DNA from: Streptomyces sp. NBC_00285
Lineage (GTDB): Bacteria; Actinomycetota; Actinomycetes; Streptomycetales; Streptomycetaceae
Length of the DNA: 64,000 bases
NCBI RefSeq assembly: GCF_036174265.1
Contig: NZ_CP108055.1
Location: forward strand, 4,216,001-4,280,000
Reading direction: 5' to 3'
Numbering within the stretch: position 1 is the first letter of the stretch; each line of letters opens with the position of its first letter. The notes beneath the pieces were generated by a model, which saw nothing but the letters and a program-made list of their open reading frames with translations, was not told the DNA's origin and did not search any database. This document shows positions 1 to 8,358 of the stretch, one piece after another. The translations under genes were made by a program, and so were the position numbers.

Positions 1-1
1 C

Positions 2-280
2 CGGCTGCCGGTCTCCGTCCTGAAACTGGACGGCTCCTTCGTGCGCGGATTCCAGTACGAGGGTGAGGGCGTCGCCCCCAACCCGGCCGACGAGGTCGTC
101 GTCGAGGCGATGATCCAGCTCGCCCACCGCCTGGGCCTCACCGTCACCGCGGAGTGCGTGGAGACCTCGGCCCAGGCCAGCCGCCTGCGCCGGATCGGCT
201 GCGACACCGGCCAGGGGTGGCTGTACTCGCGGCCGGTGTCGCCGGATCGCATCTCCGGGCTGATGGAGGCCCAGGTCTGA
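2..280 (+). CDS. EAL-domain c-di-GMP phosphodiesterase, C-terminal end only
   Basis: The window opens inside this gene; only about the last 92 codons are present. The reading frame carries KLDGSFVRGF, the late EAL-domain strand that contributes a metal/catalytic aspartate, and AECVETSAQASRLRRIGCDTGQGW, here quoted only by its ends: AECVET and CDTGQGW. The second is the usual closing loop of EAL domains (E-x-Q/C-D-x-x-Q-G). Such domains hydrolyse cyclic di-GMP to pGpG at the membrane or in the cytosol. The upstream sensor, GGDEF or membrane parts cannot be seen. The gene ends four bases before the stop of the convergent monooxygenase gene. Confidence 0.85.
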   Translation, partial: RLPVSVLKLDGSFVRGFQYEGEGVAPNPADEVVVEAMIQLAHRLGLTVTAECVETSAQASRLRRIGCDTGQGWLYSRPVSPDRISGLMEAQV

Positions 281-283
281 CCG

Positions 284-1372
284 TCAGGCCGTCGGCAACC
301 CGTAGGCGTCCGCGAGGAGTTCGTAGGAGCGCAGGCGTACGTCGCCGCTGTGGGCGTTGCCCGTGAGCATCAGTTCGTCGGCGCCGGTGCGCTTGTGGAG
401 GTCGTCGAGGCCGGAGCGGACCTCGTCAGGGGTGCCGTGGATGACGTTGGCGTTCCAGGAGTTGGCGAACTCCTCCTCCATGGGGCTGAACTCGTAGGCC
501 TCGGCCTCCTCGGGGGTGGGGACCAGGCCGGGGCGGCCGGTGCGCAGCCGGATCATGCTGAGGGCGGCGGCGCGGACCTGGCGGCGGGCCTCCTTCTCCT
601 CGTCCGTGGCGAGGGCGGAGACGCCGATGAGGGCGTACGGCTCGTCGAGGATCGCGGAGGGCCGGAAGGACTCGCGGTAGAGGTCCAGGGCCGGGACGGT
701 GTTCTGCGCCGAGAAGTGGTGCGCGAAGGCGAACGGCAGGCCGAGGGTGCCGGCCAGCCTGGCGCTGAACCCGGAGGAGCCGAGCAGCCACAGAGGCGGC
801 CGGTGCGGGGACTGGACACCGCCGGGCGAGGTCGCCTGGACCGGGCCGGGTACCGCGTGGATACGGCGGTAGGGGTGGCCGTCGGGGAAGTCGTCGTCCA
901 GGAAGCGGGTGAGTTCGGCGAGCTGCTCGGGGAAGTCGTCGGCGCCCTCGTTGAGCCGGTCCGTGCGGCGCAGGGCCGCGGCGGTGGCGCCGTCGGTGCC
1001 GGGAGCCCGGCCGAGGCCCAGGTCGATACGGCCCGGGGCCATCGCCTCCAGGGTGCCGAACTGTTCCGCGATCACCAGCGGGGCGTGGTTGGGGAGCATG
1101 ACGCCGCCCGAGCCGAGCCGGATGCGGGTGGTGTGGGCGGCGAGGTGGGCGAGGATCACCGCGGGCGACGAGGACGCCACGCCCGGCATGGAGTGGTGCT
1201 CGGCGATCCAGTAGCGGTGGAAGCCGCGGGACTCCGTGAGCTTGGCGATGGCGACGCTGGTGCGCAGGGCGTCGGTGGCCGTGCGTCCGGCGCCGACGGT
1301 GACCAGGTCGAGCACCGAGAGAGGTACTGGGGCGGTGCCCTGTGCAGTACCTCGGATCTCGTCTTCCGCCAC
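284..1372 (-). CDS. LLM-class flavin-dependent oxidoreductase (luciferase-like)
   Basis: A 362-residue bacterial-luciferase-like TIM-barrel monooxygenase. Family marks are YWIAEHHSMPG early in the barrel, the flavin-site stretch RIRLGSGGVMLPNH and GRIDLGLGRAPGTDG. These match the MsnO8-type group of FMN or F420-dependent oxidoreductases with unknown substrates. I place the start at GTG 1372 because AGGAGG lies nine bases upstream; an in-frame ATG at 1393 has no Shine-Dalgarno sequence and would put that AGGAGG inside the coding region. The gene is monocistronic and convergent with the EAL gene. Substrate and flavin preference cannot be read from sequence. Confidence 0.85.
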   Translation of the reverse strand: MAEDEIRGTAQGTAPVPLSVLDLVTVGAGRTATDALRTSVAIAKLTESRGFHRYWIAEHHSMPGVASSSPAVILAHLAAHTTRIRLGSGGVMLPNHAPLVIAEQFGTLEAMAPGRIDLGLGRAPGTDGATAAALRRTDRLNEGADDFPEQLAELTRFLDDDFPDGHPYRRIHAVPGPVQATSPGGVQSPHRPPLWLLGSSGFSARLAGTLGLPFAFAHHFSAQNTVPALDLYRESFRPSAILDEPYALIGVSALATDEEKEARRQVRAAALSMIRLRTGRPGLVPTPEEAEAYEFSPMEEEFANSWNANVIHGTPDEVRSGLDDLHKRTGADELMLTGNAHSGDVRLRSYELLADAYGLPTA

Positions 1373-1694
1373 GGTGGGGTGCCTCCTGCTCATGTGCCGT
1401 GCGCTGTCGTCCTGGCCACAACAGGAGAGTGTCCCCGGTTATTCCCGGGTGTGGTCACACGTCTCCCTGGATCCTCATCTTCCGTATCCCGTGCGGCAGT
1501 TGACCGCTTGCCGCAAGGTCCCCCGGGTACCCGGCGCGCACCACCTCACCAACCGGAGGGATCGCCCATGACGCGGGAGAACACGTCACGGCCGTCGGAG
1601 CCAGGACGGCTGCAACCCGGTACCAGGCAGCACGCCGAAGCACCGTCCGCCCGGATCGGCGACATCGCGTGGACCGCCCCAGGAACGGCAGGCC

Positions 1695-1961
1695 ATGCGC
1701 GACCTGGTCGAGGCCCGGCTGCACCGCACCCGGCACCGGGTCGCGGCCCAGGTCCTCCTCGCCGTCATGCTCTGCGGGGTCGTGGCGGCGACGGCCCTGA
1801 CCGCGAGCCTGCCGCGGACCCTCGGCATGGCCCTGTTCGCCGGGGTCTTCCTCGGCCGGCTGATCCTTTACGGGAACCGCCAGTGCCAGCGACTGTGCGC
1901 CATGCGCGCGGAACTCACCGCCGAAGCCGCCGCCGCGGACCGCACGGACCGTCGGCAGTGA
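1695..1961 (+). CDS. Small predicted membrane protein, probably frameshifted at its 5' end
   Basis: The 88-residue frame from ATG 1695 has two hydrophobic segments (about residues 17-35 and 40-58) between basic ends, so it looks like a small two-pass membrane protein of unknown function. It has no convincing ribosome site of its own. A strong GGAGGG site precedes ATG 1568 in another frame, and that frame runs for about 37 codons into this one. Removing one C from the CCCC run at 1677-1680 would join them and give WTAQERQAMRDLVEARL across the junction. The real gene is therefore probably 1568-1961, with a one-base insertion or a sequencing error. Confidence 0.5.
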   Translation: MRDLVEARLHRTRHRVAAQVLLAVMLCGVVAATALTASLPRTLGMALFAGVFLGRLILYGNRQCQRLCAMRAELTAEAAAADRTDRRQ

Positions 1962-1993
1962 GTCCCTGAACAGCGCGCAGCGCACACCGCATC

Positions 1994-2725
1994 TCAGACC
2001 TGGACGACCGGCTCCCTGGTGAACAGCGCGCCCAGCGCGGGGGCGTTCACCCTGCGGTCCGTCAGGCGCAGGGCCTCCCAGACGGTGACCTGGTTCGCGG
2101 TGAGGACCGGCTTGCCGAGTTCCTTCTCCAGGGCCGGGATATGGGTCGCCGTGTGGAGGGCGGTGTCCGGGAGGAGGACCGCCACGGCGTCCGGGGAGTC
2201 GGCTGCCCGGGCCAGTGCGAAGACCTCCTCCTCCCCCCAGGTGCCGACCTCCGCCGCCGTGATGATCCCGGCTCCGTGGACCTGGAGGACCTCCACTCCG
2301 CCGGCCCGCAGGAACTGCGCGAACAGGTCCGCCACGTCGTCCGGGTAGGTCGCCGCGACCGCCACCCGCCCGGCCCCGATCTCCTGGGCTGCGTGGACGA
2401 AGGCGAACGAGGTGGAGGAGGCGGCCATTCCTGCCGTACGGGCAAGGGTGCGCACCTGCTCCTGGGCGCCCTCCCAGCCGTGCACGAAACTGCCGCTGGT
2501 GCAGGCCCAGACGATGGACTCGGCACCTGACATGCGCAGTTCCTCGACGCCCGCGGCGAGCCGTTCGGCCGAGCCCATCTCCAGGAGCGCGTCCACGCGG
2601 TGGGCGTCGGTGCCGATGTCGGTATGGACCACGTCCAGGCGGATGTCGCTGCCCAGCAGCTGTTCGATGCGCGGGTAGTCGTCCTCCGCGGAGTGGCCCG
2701 GGTAGAGGAATCCGAGTGCGGTCAT
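1994..2725 (-). CDS. Asp/Glu-racemase-superfamily protein (maleate isomerase/EutA-like), second of a pair
   Basis: A 243-residue member of the Asp/Glu/hydantoin racemase superfamily, closest in style to maleate cis-trans isomerase, arylmalonate decarboxylase and EutA. The N-terminal half keeps the catalytic-cysteine loop WACTSGSFVHG. At the position of the second family cysteine it has LLPDTALHTA instead, so the two-cysteine racemase mechanism is not available. AGGAAGG lies upstream of ATG 2725, and its ATG overlaps the stop of the preceding gene in an ATGA junction, so the two are translationally coupled. The pair may form a heteromer or catalyse successive steps; the substrate is unknown. 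Confidence 0.75.
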   Translation of the reverse strand: MTALGFLYPGHSAEDDYPRIEQLLGSDIRLDVVHTDIGTDAHRVDALLEMGSAERLAAGVEELRMSGAESIVWACTSGSFVHGWEGAQEQVRTLARTAGMAASSTSFAFVHAAQEIGAGRVAVAATYPDDVADLFAQFLRAGGVEVLQVHGAGIITAAEVGTWGEEEVFALARAADSPDAVAVLLPDTALHTATHIPALEKELGKPVLTANQVTVWEALRLTDRRVNAPALGALFTREPVVQV

Positions 2726-3519
2726 GTCCAGCCTTCCTGCTGCGGTTCTTCGTCCGGCAGTACGGGGCGTACGGGGCCGCTCCTCGCCGCCGGGTCGATC
2801 AGCGCCTGGTACGGTCCCACCGCTCGGGTACCCAGTCGGCGCAGTGCCGCCCACATCGTCACCTGGTTGGCCGAGATCACCGGGATGCGCAGTTCCGCCT
2901 CCAGTTGCGGGATGACGTCGTAGGTCGGCAGGTTGGTGCAGCTGATGAACAGCGCCTGGGCGTCGTGCCGTACGGCCTTGTGCGCCATCTCGGAGACCTG
3001 GCGGTACGGCACCTTCCAGATGTGCCGGGTCAGGCCCATGTAGGCGCACCCGGTGACCGCCACGCCCGCCTCGGCGACGTACGCCTCCAGCGACCGGGTC
3101 ACCGACACCGTGTACGGCGTCACCAGCGCCACTCGCCCCACGTCGAGCTCGGCGAGCGCGTCCAGCAGGGCGCCCGAGGTGGTCAGGGACGGGACCGCAC
3201 CCGCCGTGGTCATGGCCGCGCACATGGCCCGCTCGCCGGCGATCCCGCCGACGAAGCTGCCGGAGGTGCAGGCGTAGGCCACGACCTCGGGGGCGATGGC
3301 GTGGAGTGTGCGCACCGCCTCGTGCAGGGTCTCGTGCTCGCTGACCAGGCGGGCCAGGTCGAGGCTGACCTCGACGGGGACGTACGGCGTGCGGGTCAGA
3401 TGGAGCGAGATCTCGTCGGGGACCCAGCGCCACAGTTCGCGGTCGAGCGCGAAGTCGAAGGGGGCGACGACACCGACACCGCGCTGAGGGCGCGGACCAC
3501 CCAGAAAGGAAACGTCCAT
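2722..3519 (-). CDS. Asp/Glu-racemase-superfamily protein (maleate isomerase/EutA-like), first of a pair
   Basis: A 265-residue paralogue of the downstream gene. It keeps both cysteine motifs, AYACTSGSFVGG in the N-terminal half and FISCTNLPTYD in the C-terminal half, as expected for cofactor-independent racemases and maleate isomerases using a two-cysteine acid/base mechanism. I chose ATG 3519; a GTG at 3537 would add six residues, but its GTGAGG is better read as a weak ribosome site. It is transcribed away from the D-2-hydroxyacid dehydrogenase gene and shares with it a region of about 200 bp containing ACACCGGTGT. With the ABC transporter further right this suggests uptake and breakdown of a small polar acid or amide. 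Confidence 0.78.
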   Translation of the reverse strand: MDVSFLGGPRPQRGVGVVAPFDFALDRELWRWVPDEISLHLTRTPYVPVEVSLDLARLVSEHETLHEAVRTLHAIAPEVVAYACTSGSFVGGIAGERAMCAAMTTAGAVPSLTTSGALLDALAELDVGRVALVTPYTVSVTRSLEAYVAEAGVAVTGCAYMGLTRHIWKVPYRQVSEMAHKAVRHDAQALFISCTNLPTYDVIPQLEAELRIPVISANQVTMWAALRRLGTRAVGPYQALIDPAARSGPVRPVLPDEEPQQEGWT

Positions 3520-3716
3520 GGCAGAGACCGGCCTCACGGTGAGAGACGGTGGGACAGCGGAACGTGCTCAACGCCCGTGTTGACGAAGGTAGGTTCGGGT
3601 GCGAGCGTGGTCAATCCGCCCATGTCACGCACACGTCACACCGGTGTCACCGCCGGTGTTCCCGCCCACGTCAGACACCCGGCAACCCCGCGAAAATCCG
3701 TAGAAACGGTGCCTCG

Positions 3717-4664
3717 ATGTCCGTCCCCGTTCTTCTGGTCCTTGACGCAGACCCCCCGCCGCGCCTCGGGAGACTCACCGGCAGGGCCCGGATCCTGCAC
3801 ACGGACGGGGCCGGGCTCGCCGAGCGGCTGCCGGTCGCCGACGTGCTGCTGGTCTGGGACTTCACGTCGACCGCGGTGCGGGACGCGTGGCCGGGCGAGG
3901 GCTCGCGACCGGGCTGGGTGCACACGGCGAGCGCGGGCGTGGACCACCTGATGTGCCCCGAACTCGTCGCCTCCGACACGAGGGTGACCAACGCCCGCGG
4001 TGTCTTCGACCAGCCGATCGCCGAATACGTGGCCGCGCTGGTCCTCACGATGGCCAAGGACCTGCCCCGGACCCTGGAGCTGCAGCGCGAAGGCGTGTGG
4101 CGGCACCGCGAGTCCCAGCGGGTCGCCGGCACCCGTGCGTGCGTGGTCGGTTCCGGGCCCATCGGGCGGGCGATCGTGAGCACCCTCAAGGCGCTGGGCA
4201 TCACCACCGCCCTGGTCGGGCGCCGCTCCCGCACCGGGATCCACGGCCCCGACGACCTCGACCGGCTGATGGCCCGCGCCGACTGGGTGATCGCGGCCGC
4301 TCCGCTCACCTCGGAGACGCACGGCATGTTCGACGCCCGCCGGTTCGGCATGATGCAGCCCTCCGCACGGTTCATCAACATCGGCCGGGGTCAGCTGGTC
4401 GTCGAGGACGCACTGGTGGAGGCGGTGTCCAAGCGGTGGATCGCCGGCGCCGCCCTCGACGTCTTCGACACCGAACCCCTGCCGCCCGGCAGCCCGTTGT
4501 GGCAGGTCCCGGGGCTGATCGTGTCCCCGCACATGAGCGGCGACACGATCGGCTGGCGTGATGAACTCGGCACCCAGTTCGTGGAGTTGTACGACCGCTG
4601 GGAGGCGGGCCGAGCGCTGTCGAACGTGGTCGACAAGCAACGCGGGTACGTGCCAGGGCACTGA
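3717..4664 (+). CDS. D-isomer-specific 2-hydroxyacid dehydrogenase
   Basis: A 315-residue NAD(P)-dependent dehydrogenase. It shows the Rossmann motif VVGSGPIGRAIV, the substrate-binding Arg in INIGRGQLVVE, the Glu of FDTEPLPPGSPLW and the catalytic His of VSPHMSGDT, in the order usual for the glyoxylate/hydroxypyruvate-type D-2-hydroxyacid dehydrogenases. The N-terminal substrate domain is slightly short. ATG 3717 is preceded by a weak purine run (GAAACGG). An amidase follows 20 bases downstream, so the two are probably one operon. Within the cluster it may reduce or oxidise a 2-oxo/2-hydroxy acid released from the imported compound. Confidence 0.85.
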   Translation: MSVPVLLVLDADPPPRLGRLTGRARILHTDGAGLAERLPVADVLLVWDFTSTAVRDAWPGEGSRPGWVHTASAGVDHLMCPELVASDTRVTNARGVFDQPIAEYVAALVLTMAKDLPRTLELQREGVWRHRESQRVAGTRACVVGSGPIGRAIVSTLKALGITTALVGRRSRTGIHGPDDLDRLMARADWVIAAAPLTSETHGMFDARRFGMMQPSARFINIGRGQLVVEDALVEAVSKRWIAGAALDVFDTEPLPPGSPLWQVPGLIVSPHMSGDTIGWRDELGTQFVELYDRWEAGRALSNVVDKQRGYVPGH

Positions 4665-4684
4665 ACGTCGACGGAGGGGCACAC

Positions 4685-6103
4685 ATGCAGGACCTCACCG
4701 AACTGACCGCCGTACAACTCGTCGAGGGTTACCGCAAGGGCGAGTTCAGCCCCGTCGAAGCGACCCGGGCGGCCCTGGAACGGGCCGAGCGGATCCAGCC
4801 GGAGGTGAACGCCTTCGTGCGCGTGACCGGTGAGGAGGCCTTGACGCAGGCCCGCGTGTCGGCCGACCGGTGGCGGCGCGGGGAGCCCTCCGGCGCGGTG
4901 GACGGCGTACCGGTCACGGTGAAGGACATTCTGCTGATGCGCGGCGCCCCGACACTCAAGGGCTCCAAAACAATCTCCGAGAGCGGCAGTTGGGATGAGG
5001 ACGCCCCGTCCGTCGCCCGGCTGCGCGAGCAGGGCGCCGTCCTCCTCGGCAAGACCACGACCCCGGAGTTCGGCTGGAAGGGCGTCACGGACTCGCCGTT
5101 GTCCGGCGTGACCCGCAATCCCCACGACCCGACGCGCACCGCGGGCGGCTCCAGCGGGGGCGCCGCGGCGGCCGTGGCGCTCGGTGCGGGGCCGCTCGCG
5201 CTGGGCACGGACGGTGGGGGCAGTGTCCGGATCCCGGCCGCGTTCTGCGGGATCTTCGCCCTGAAGCCGACGTACGGCCGGGTGCCGCTCTACCCGGCGA
5301 GTGCCTTCGGGACCCTCGCGCACGTGGGTCCGATGGCCCGCGACGCGGCGGACGCGGCCCTGCTGCTCGACGTGATCGCGGCGCCGGACTCCCGCGACTG
5401 GTCGGCGCTGGGTCCGGCAGCCGGCCCGTACACGGCGGCCCTGCGGGGCGGGGTGCGGGGCCTGCGGGTCGCGTACTCCCCGTCCCTCGGCGGCCAGGTG
5501 GCGGTGCAGCCCGGGGTCGCGGCCGCGGTCCGCCGTGCCGTGGAACGCCTCGCCGAACTCGGCGCGTACGTCACCGAGGCCGACCCCGACTTCGCCGATC
5601 CGGTGGATGCCTTCCACACCCTGTGGTTCAGCGGGGCGGCCCGCGTCACGCAGCATCTCGGGCCGCACCAGCGGGAGTTGCTGGACCCGGGTCTCCGGGG
5701 GATCTGCGGTTCGGGGGCACGCATGAGTGCGCTGGACTACCTCGCCGCGGTGGACGTCCGGATGGAACTCGGCCGCCGGATGGGCCGTTTCCACGACTCC
5801 TACGACCTGCTGGTCACCCCGACCCTCCCGATCACCGCGTTCGAGGCGGGCACCGAGGTCCCGAAGGGCTCGGGGCACCACCGCTGGACGGGCTGGACGC
5901 CCTTCACGTACCCCTTCAACATGACGCAGCAGCCCGCCGCGTCCGTCCCGGTGGGAACCGACGGCGACGGCCTGCCGGTCGGACTGCAGATCGTGGCCGC
6001 CCGCCATCGGGACGACCTGGTACTACGGGCGGCGCACAGCCTGTACGAGAGCGGGGGCGCCGCGGCGACCACGATCCCCGGCCGGACTCCACGAGCAAGG
6101 TAG
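4685..6103 (+). CDS. Amidase-signature family amidase
   Basis: A 472-residue amidase-signature enzyme with the Ser-cisSer-Lys triad. The lysine is in VTVKDILLMRG; the central block GGSSGGAAAAVALG carries the cis-serine, and GTDGGGSVRIPAAFCG the nucleophilic-serine loop. Family members hydrolyse linear amides; GatA subunits share the fold, but no gatB or gatC lies nearby, so a free-standing catabolic amidase is more likely. GGAGGGG lies well placed before ATG 4685. The gene follows the dehydrogenase closely and faces the convergent DUF3830 gene. Substrate is unknown; a carbamoyl or amide derivative brought in by the adjacent ABC system is a reasonable guess. Confidence 0.88.
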   Translation: MQDLTELTAVQLVEGYRKGEFSPVEATRAALERAERIQPEVNAFVRVTGEEALTQARVSADRWRRGEPSGAVDGVPVTVKDILLMRGAPTLKGSKTISESGSWDEDAPSVARLREQGAVLLGKTTTPEFGWKGVTDSPLSGVTRNPHDPTRTAGGSSGGAAAAVALGAGPLALGTDGGGSVRIPAAFCGIFALKPTYGRVPLYPASAFGTLAHVGPMARDAADAALLLDVIAAPDSRDWSALGPAAGPYTAALRGGVRGLRVAYSPSLGGQVAVQPGVAAAVRRAVERLAELGAYVTEADPDFADPVDAFHTLWFSGAARVTQHLGPHQRELLDPGLRGICGSGARMSALDYLAAVDVRMELGRRMGRFHDSYDLLVTPTLPITAFEAGTEVPKGSGHHRWTGWTPFTYPFNMTQQPAASVPVGTDGDGLPVGLQIVAARHRDDLVLRAAHSLYESGGAAATTIPGRTPRAR

Positions 6104-6165
6104 GCGACGAGCCGCGTCCCGCAGGGGCCGCCCCTCACCCACGGCTGGGCTCCGGTCCCGGGGCG

Positions 6166-6660
6166 TCACGCCCGGCGGAAGCTCAGCGTTTCTCCGATCG
6201 CCCCCGTCCGCCACAGATCGTTGCAACCGTCGGCCAGTTCCTCCAGGCCGTCCACCACCTGCCCCCACACGATGCCCGGCACCCAGCCCACATCGCCGTT
6301 CAGGAGCAGGTTGTTGCGCTCATAGAACAGGGCCAGGTCGACCAGGGTCGTGCCGGCGGGAACCTCGCGGTCATAGCCGTGGGACGCCGTGCCGAGTTGG
6401 GCACCCGCGAAGGAGAAATAACAGAGATCTCCGGGAATCGGAGTAACTGTCGGATTCTCCAGCGGTGGTTCCGTTTCCGCGAAAGGCGGGAAAAGGGCGT
6501 AGATCTCATTGCGTGCGTACTTTGCGTGATAGACGTCACCGGTTAGCGGGAGTGCGTCCCACACAGCCCCGCAGGTGACCGGCGCCCGGTCGTCGAGGAG
6601 CTTTGCCGTGGCGGTGATCCCCCGCTTGACCAGCGAGACTTCGATGTATCGGTCAGCCAT
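6166..6660 (-). CDS. DUF3830 family protein
   Basis: A 164-residue cyclophilin-like beta-rich protein of the DUF3830 type. Recognisable stretches are GITATAKLLDDRAP near the N terminus, the aromatic-rich centre PGDLCYFSFAG and the C-terminal NNLLLNGDVGWVPG. No enzymatic role is established to my knowledge, but such genes recur beside amidases, racemase-like enzymes and polar ABC transporters, as here. ATG 6660 is taken as the start; ATG 6669 would add three residues and has a GC-rich purine stretch upstream. It is divergent from the ehuB-like gene, sharing a 97-bp promoter region, and convergent with the amidase. Confidence 0.8.
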   Translation of the reverse strand: MADRYIEVSLVKRGITATAKLLDDRAPVTCGAVWDALPLTGDVYHAKYARNEIYALFPPFAETEPPLENPTVTPIPGDLCYFSFAGAQLGTASHGYDREVPAGTTLVDLALFYERNNLLLNGDVGWVPGIVWGQVVDGLEELADGCNDLWRTGAIGETLSFRRA

Positions 6661-6757
6661 GCATTCCATGGTGCCCCGCCGGTCAAGAGGGCGTCGGCAC
6701 GGAACGGGGCTCAAATCGGCCTGCATAAGTCGCATCCGGTCGGGTAGCCGCGCCGCC

Positions 6758-7663
6758 ATGGCTCCACCACTGGAACATGGCGAAAAGAAATCCGGGACCA
6801 CCCGCCGATCGCTGCTCGCGGGGGTAGCGGCGCTCGGCGCGCTGGGCGCGGCCGGCTGCTCACGCGTGGCCACCGCCTCGGCCACGGGAGGCGGCGACCT
6901 GCTCGGCCGGCTGCGCGCGGCAGGTGTCGTACGGCTGGGAATCGCGGGTGAGATCCCCTTCGGATACATCGACAGGAACGGCGAACTGACCGGGGAGGCA
7001 CCCGAACTCGCGAGGGTCGTTTTCAAGCGGCTCGGGGTGGACCGGGTGCAGCCCGTGCCGACCGAGTTCGGCTCGCTCATCCCGGGGCTCAAGTCGCAGC
7101 AGTTCGACGTCGTGGCCGCCGGGATGTACGTGACCCCCGAGCGCTGCGAGCAGGTCATCTTCGCCGACCCCGACTATCAGATCCAGGACTCCTTCGTCGT
7201 GCGGAAGGGGAATCCGCTGGGTCTGCACAACTACGAGGACGTCGTCAGGAAGAAGGCGAGGTTCAGCACCGCGACGGGTAACGCGCAGATCCAGTACGTC
7301 ATCGACGCGGGGTACAGGAGGAGCGACATCCTGCTCGTCCCTGACCAGGTGGCGGGACTGAACGCCGTGGAGGCCGGCCGCGTCGACGTGTTCGCCGGGA
7401 CCGCCGTCACCACCCGTGCCGTGGTGACGAAGTCCCGCAAGGCGGAGGCGACCAAGCCGTTCTCCGCGATCGTGGACGGCAAGCCGCACCTCGACGGCGG
7501 CGCCTTCGCGTTCCGGCCGACCGAGACAAACCTGCGGGACGCCTTCAACGTCGAGCTGCACAAGCTGAAGAAGAGCGGGGAGGTGCTGAGGATCCTCAAG
7601 CCCTTCGGCTTCACAGAGGCCGAGATGACCGACCTCACGGCGAAGGAGTTGTGCGGCGGATGA
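6758..7663 (+). CDS. ehuB: ABC transporter substrate-binding lipoprotein, EhuB type
   Basis: A 301-residue solute-binding protein. The N terminus combines a twin-arginine RRSLLAG start with the lipobox GAAGCS, so it is predicted to be exported by Tat and anchored by a lipidated Cys near residue 33. The mature part has the family-3 binding-protein pattern (VRLGIAGEIPFGYIDRNGEL, then VAAGMYVTPERCEQV). The best fit is the ectoine/hydroxyectoine and polar amino acid group. The name EhuB rests on similarity and gene order; no ectoine-degrading eutB-E or doe genes are nearby, so the true ligand may differ. It overlaps the next gene at ATGA. Confidence 0.85.
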   Translation: MAPPLEHGEKKSGTTRRSLLAGVAALGALGAAGCSRVATASATGGGDLLGRLRAAGVVRLGIAGEIPFGYIDRNGELTGEAPELARVVFKRLGVDRVQPVPTEFGSLIPGLKSQQFDVVAAGMYVTPERCEQVIFADPDYQIQDSFVVRKGNPLGLHNYEDVVRKKARFSTATGNAQIQYVIDAGYRRSDILLVPDQVAGLNAVEAGRVDVFAGTAVTTRAVVTKSRKAEATKPFSAIVDGKPHLDGGAFAFRPTETNLRDAFNVELHKLKKSGEVLRILKPFGFTEAEMTDLTAKELCGG

Positions 7664-8358
7664 CAACCGGACTCTGGGAACTGGTCCTCAAGGGCATCTG
7701 GACCACCGTCCAGCTGCTGGTCTTCAGCTCACTGCTCGCCGCCGCCGTGTCCTTCGTGGTCGGCGTCGCGCGCACCCACCGGCTGTGGATCGTCCGCTTC
7801 CTCGCGGGCTTCTACACCGAGGTGTTCCGCGGGACGTCCGCGCTGGTGATGATCTTCTGGGTGTTCTTCGTGCTGCCCCCGGCCTTCGGCTGGCAGCTGG
7901 TGCCGATGTGGGCAGGCACGCTCGCACTCGGGCTGACCTACGGGGCGTACGGCTCGGAGATCGTGCGCGGGGCGCTCAAGGCGGTCGATCCGGCGCAGCA
8001 GGAGGGCGGGATCGCGCTGAGCTTCACACCCTGGCAGCGGATGCGGCTGATCCTGCTGCCGCAGGCGGTGCCGGAGATGATCCCTCCGTTCTCCAACCTG
8101 CTGATCGAACTGCTCAAGGGCACCGCGCTGGTGTCCGTGATGGGCATGGGCGACCTGGCGTTCAGCGGCAACCTGGTACGGCTCGCCCTCCAGGAGAGCG
8201 CCGGGATCTACACGTATCTGCTGCTCATCTACTTCGTGATCGCGTTCCTGCTGACCCGGTTGATGCGCGGTCTGGAGAAGAAGCTCAAGGCGGGGGTCGG
8301 CAAGGAACCCACGCGTGAGGTCAAGGTGCCCCAGCCTGTCGGAGGTGGTGTCGGATGA
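7660..8358 (+). CDS. ehuC: ABC transporter permease, EhuC type
   Basis: A 232-residue integral membrane permease of the His/Glu/Gln/Arg-opine group. Several hydrophobic helices are visible, with the EAA-loop stretch ALKAVDPAQQEGGIALSF that docks on the ATPase, and the family entry motif EVFRGTSALVMIFW. The ATG at 7660 overlaps the stop of the binding-protein gene, and the 3' end overlaps the next permease in the same way, so the four transporter genes form one tightly coupled operon. It should pair with the second permease as a heterodimer in the membrane. The substrate is set by the binding protein and is not proven to be ectoine. Confidence 0.85.
   Translation: MTTGLWELVLKGIWTTVQLLVFSSLLAAAVSFVVGVARTHRLWIVRFLAGFYTEVFRGTSALVMIFWVFFVLPPAFGWQLVPMWAGTLALGLTYGAYGSEIVRGALKAVDPAQQEGGIALSFTPWQRMRLILLPQAVPEMIPPFSNLLIELLKGTALVSVMGMGDLAFSGNLVRLALQESAGIYTYLLLIYFVIAFLLTRLMRGLEKKLKAGVGKEPTREVKVPQPVGGGVG

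Noticed and set aside
350..1969. Long plus-strand open frame opposite the luciferase-like gene
   Set aside because: Its product is low-complexity Gly/Ala/Arg without a fold, as expected from the antisense of GC-rich coding DNA. Only its last part, from 1568, may be real, as the 5' end of the frameshifted membrane-protein gene.
1994..3571. A single fused racemase protein of 525 residues
   Set aside because: The upstream part of that frame is out of phase with the first racemase gene. The real arrangement is two genes with an ATGA overlap.
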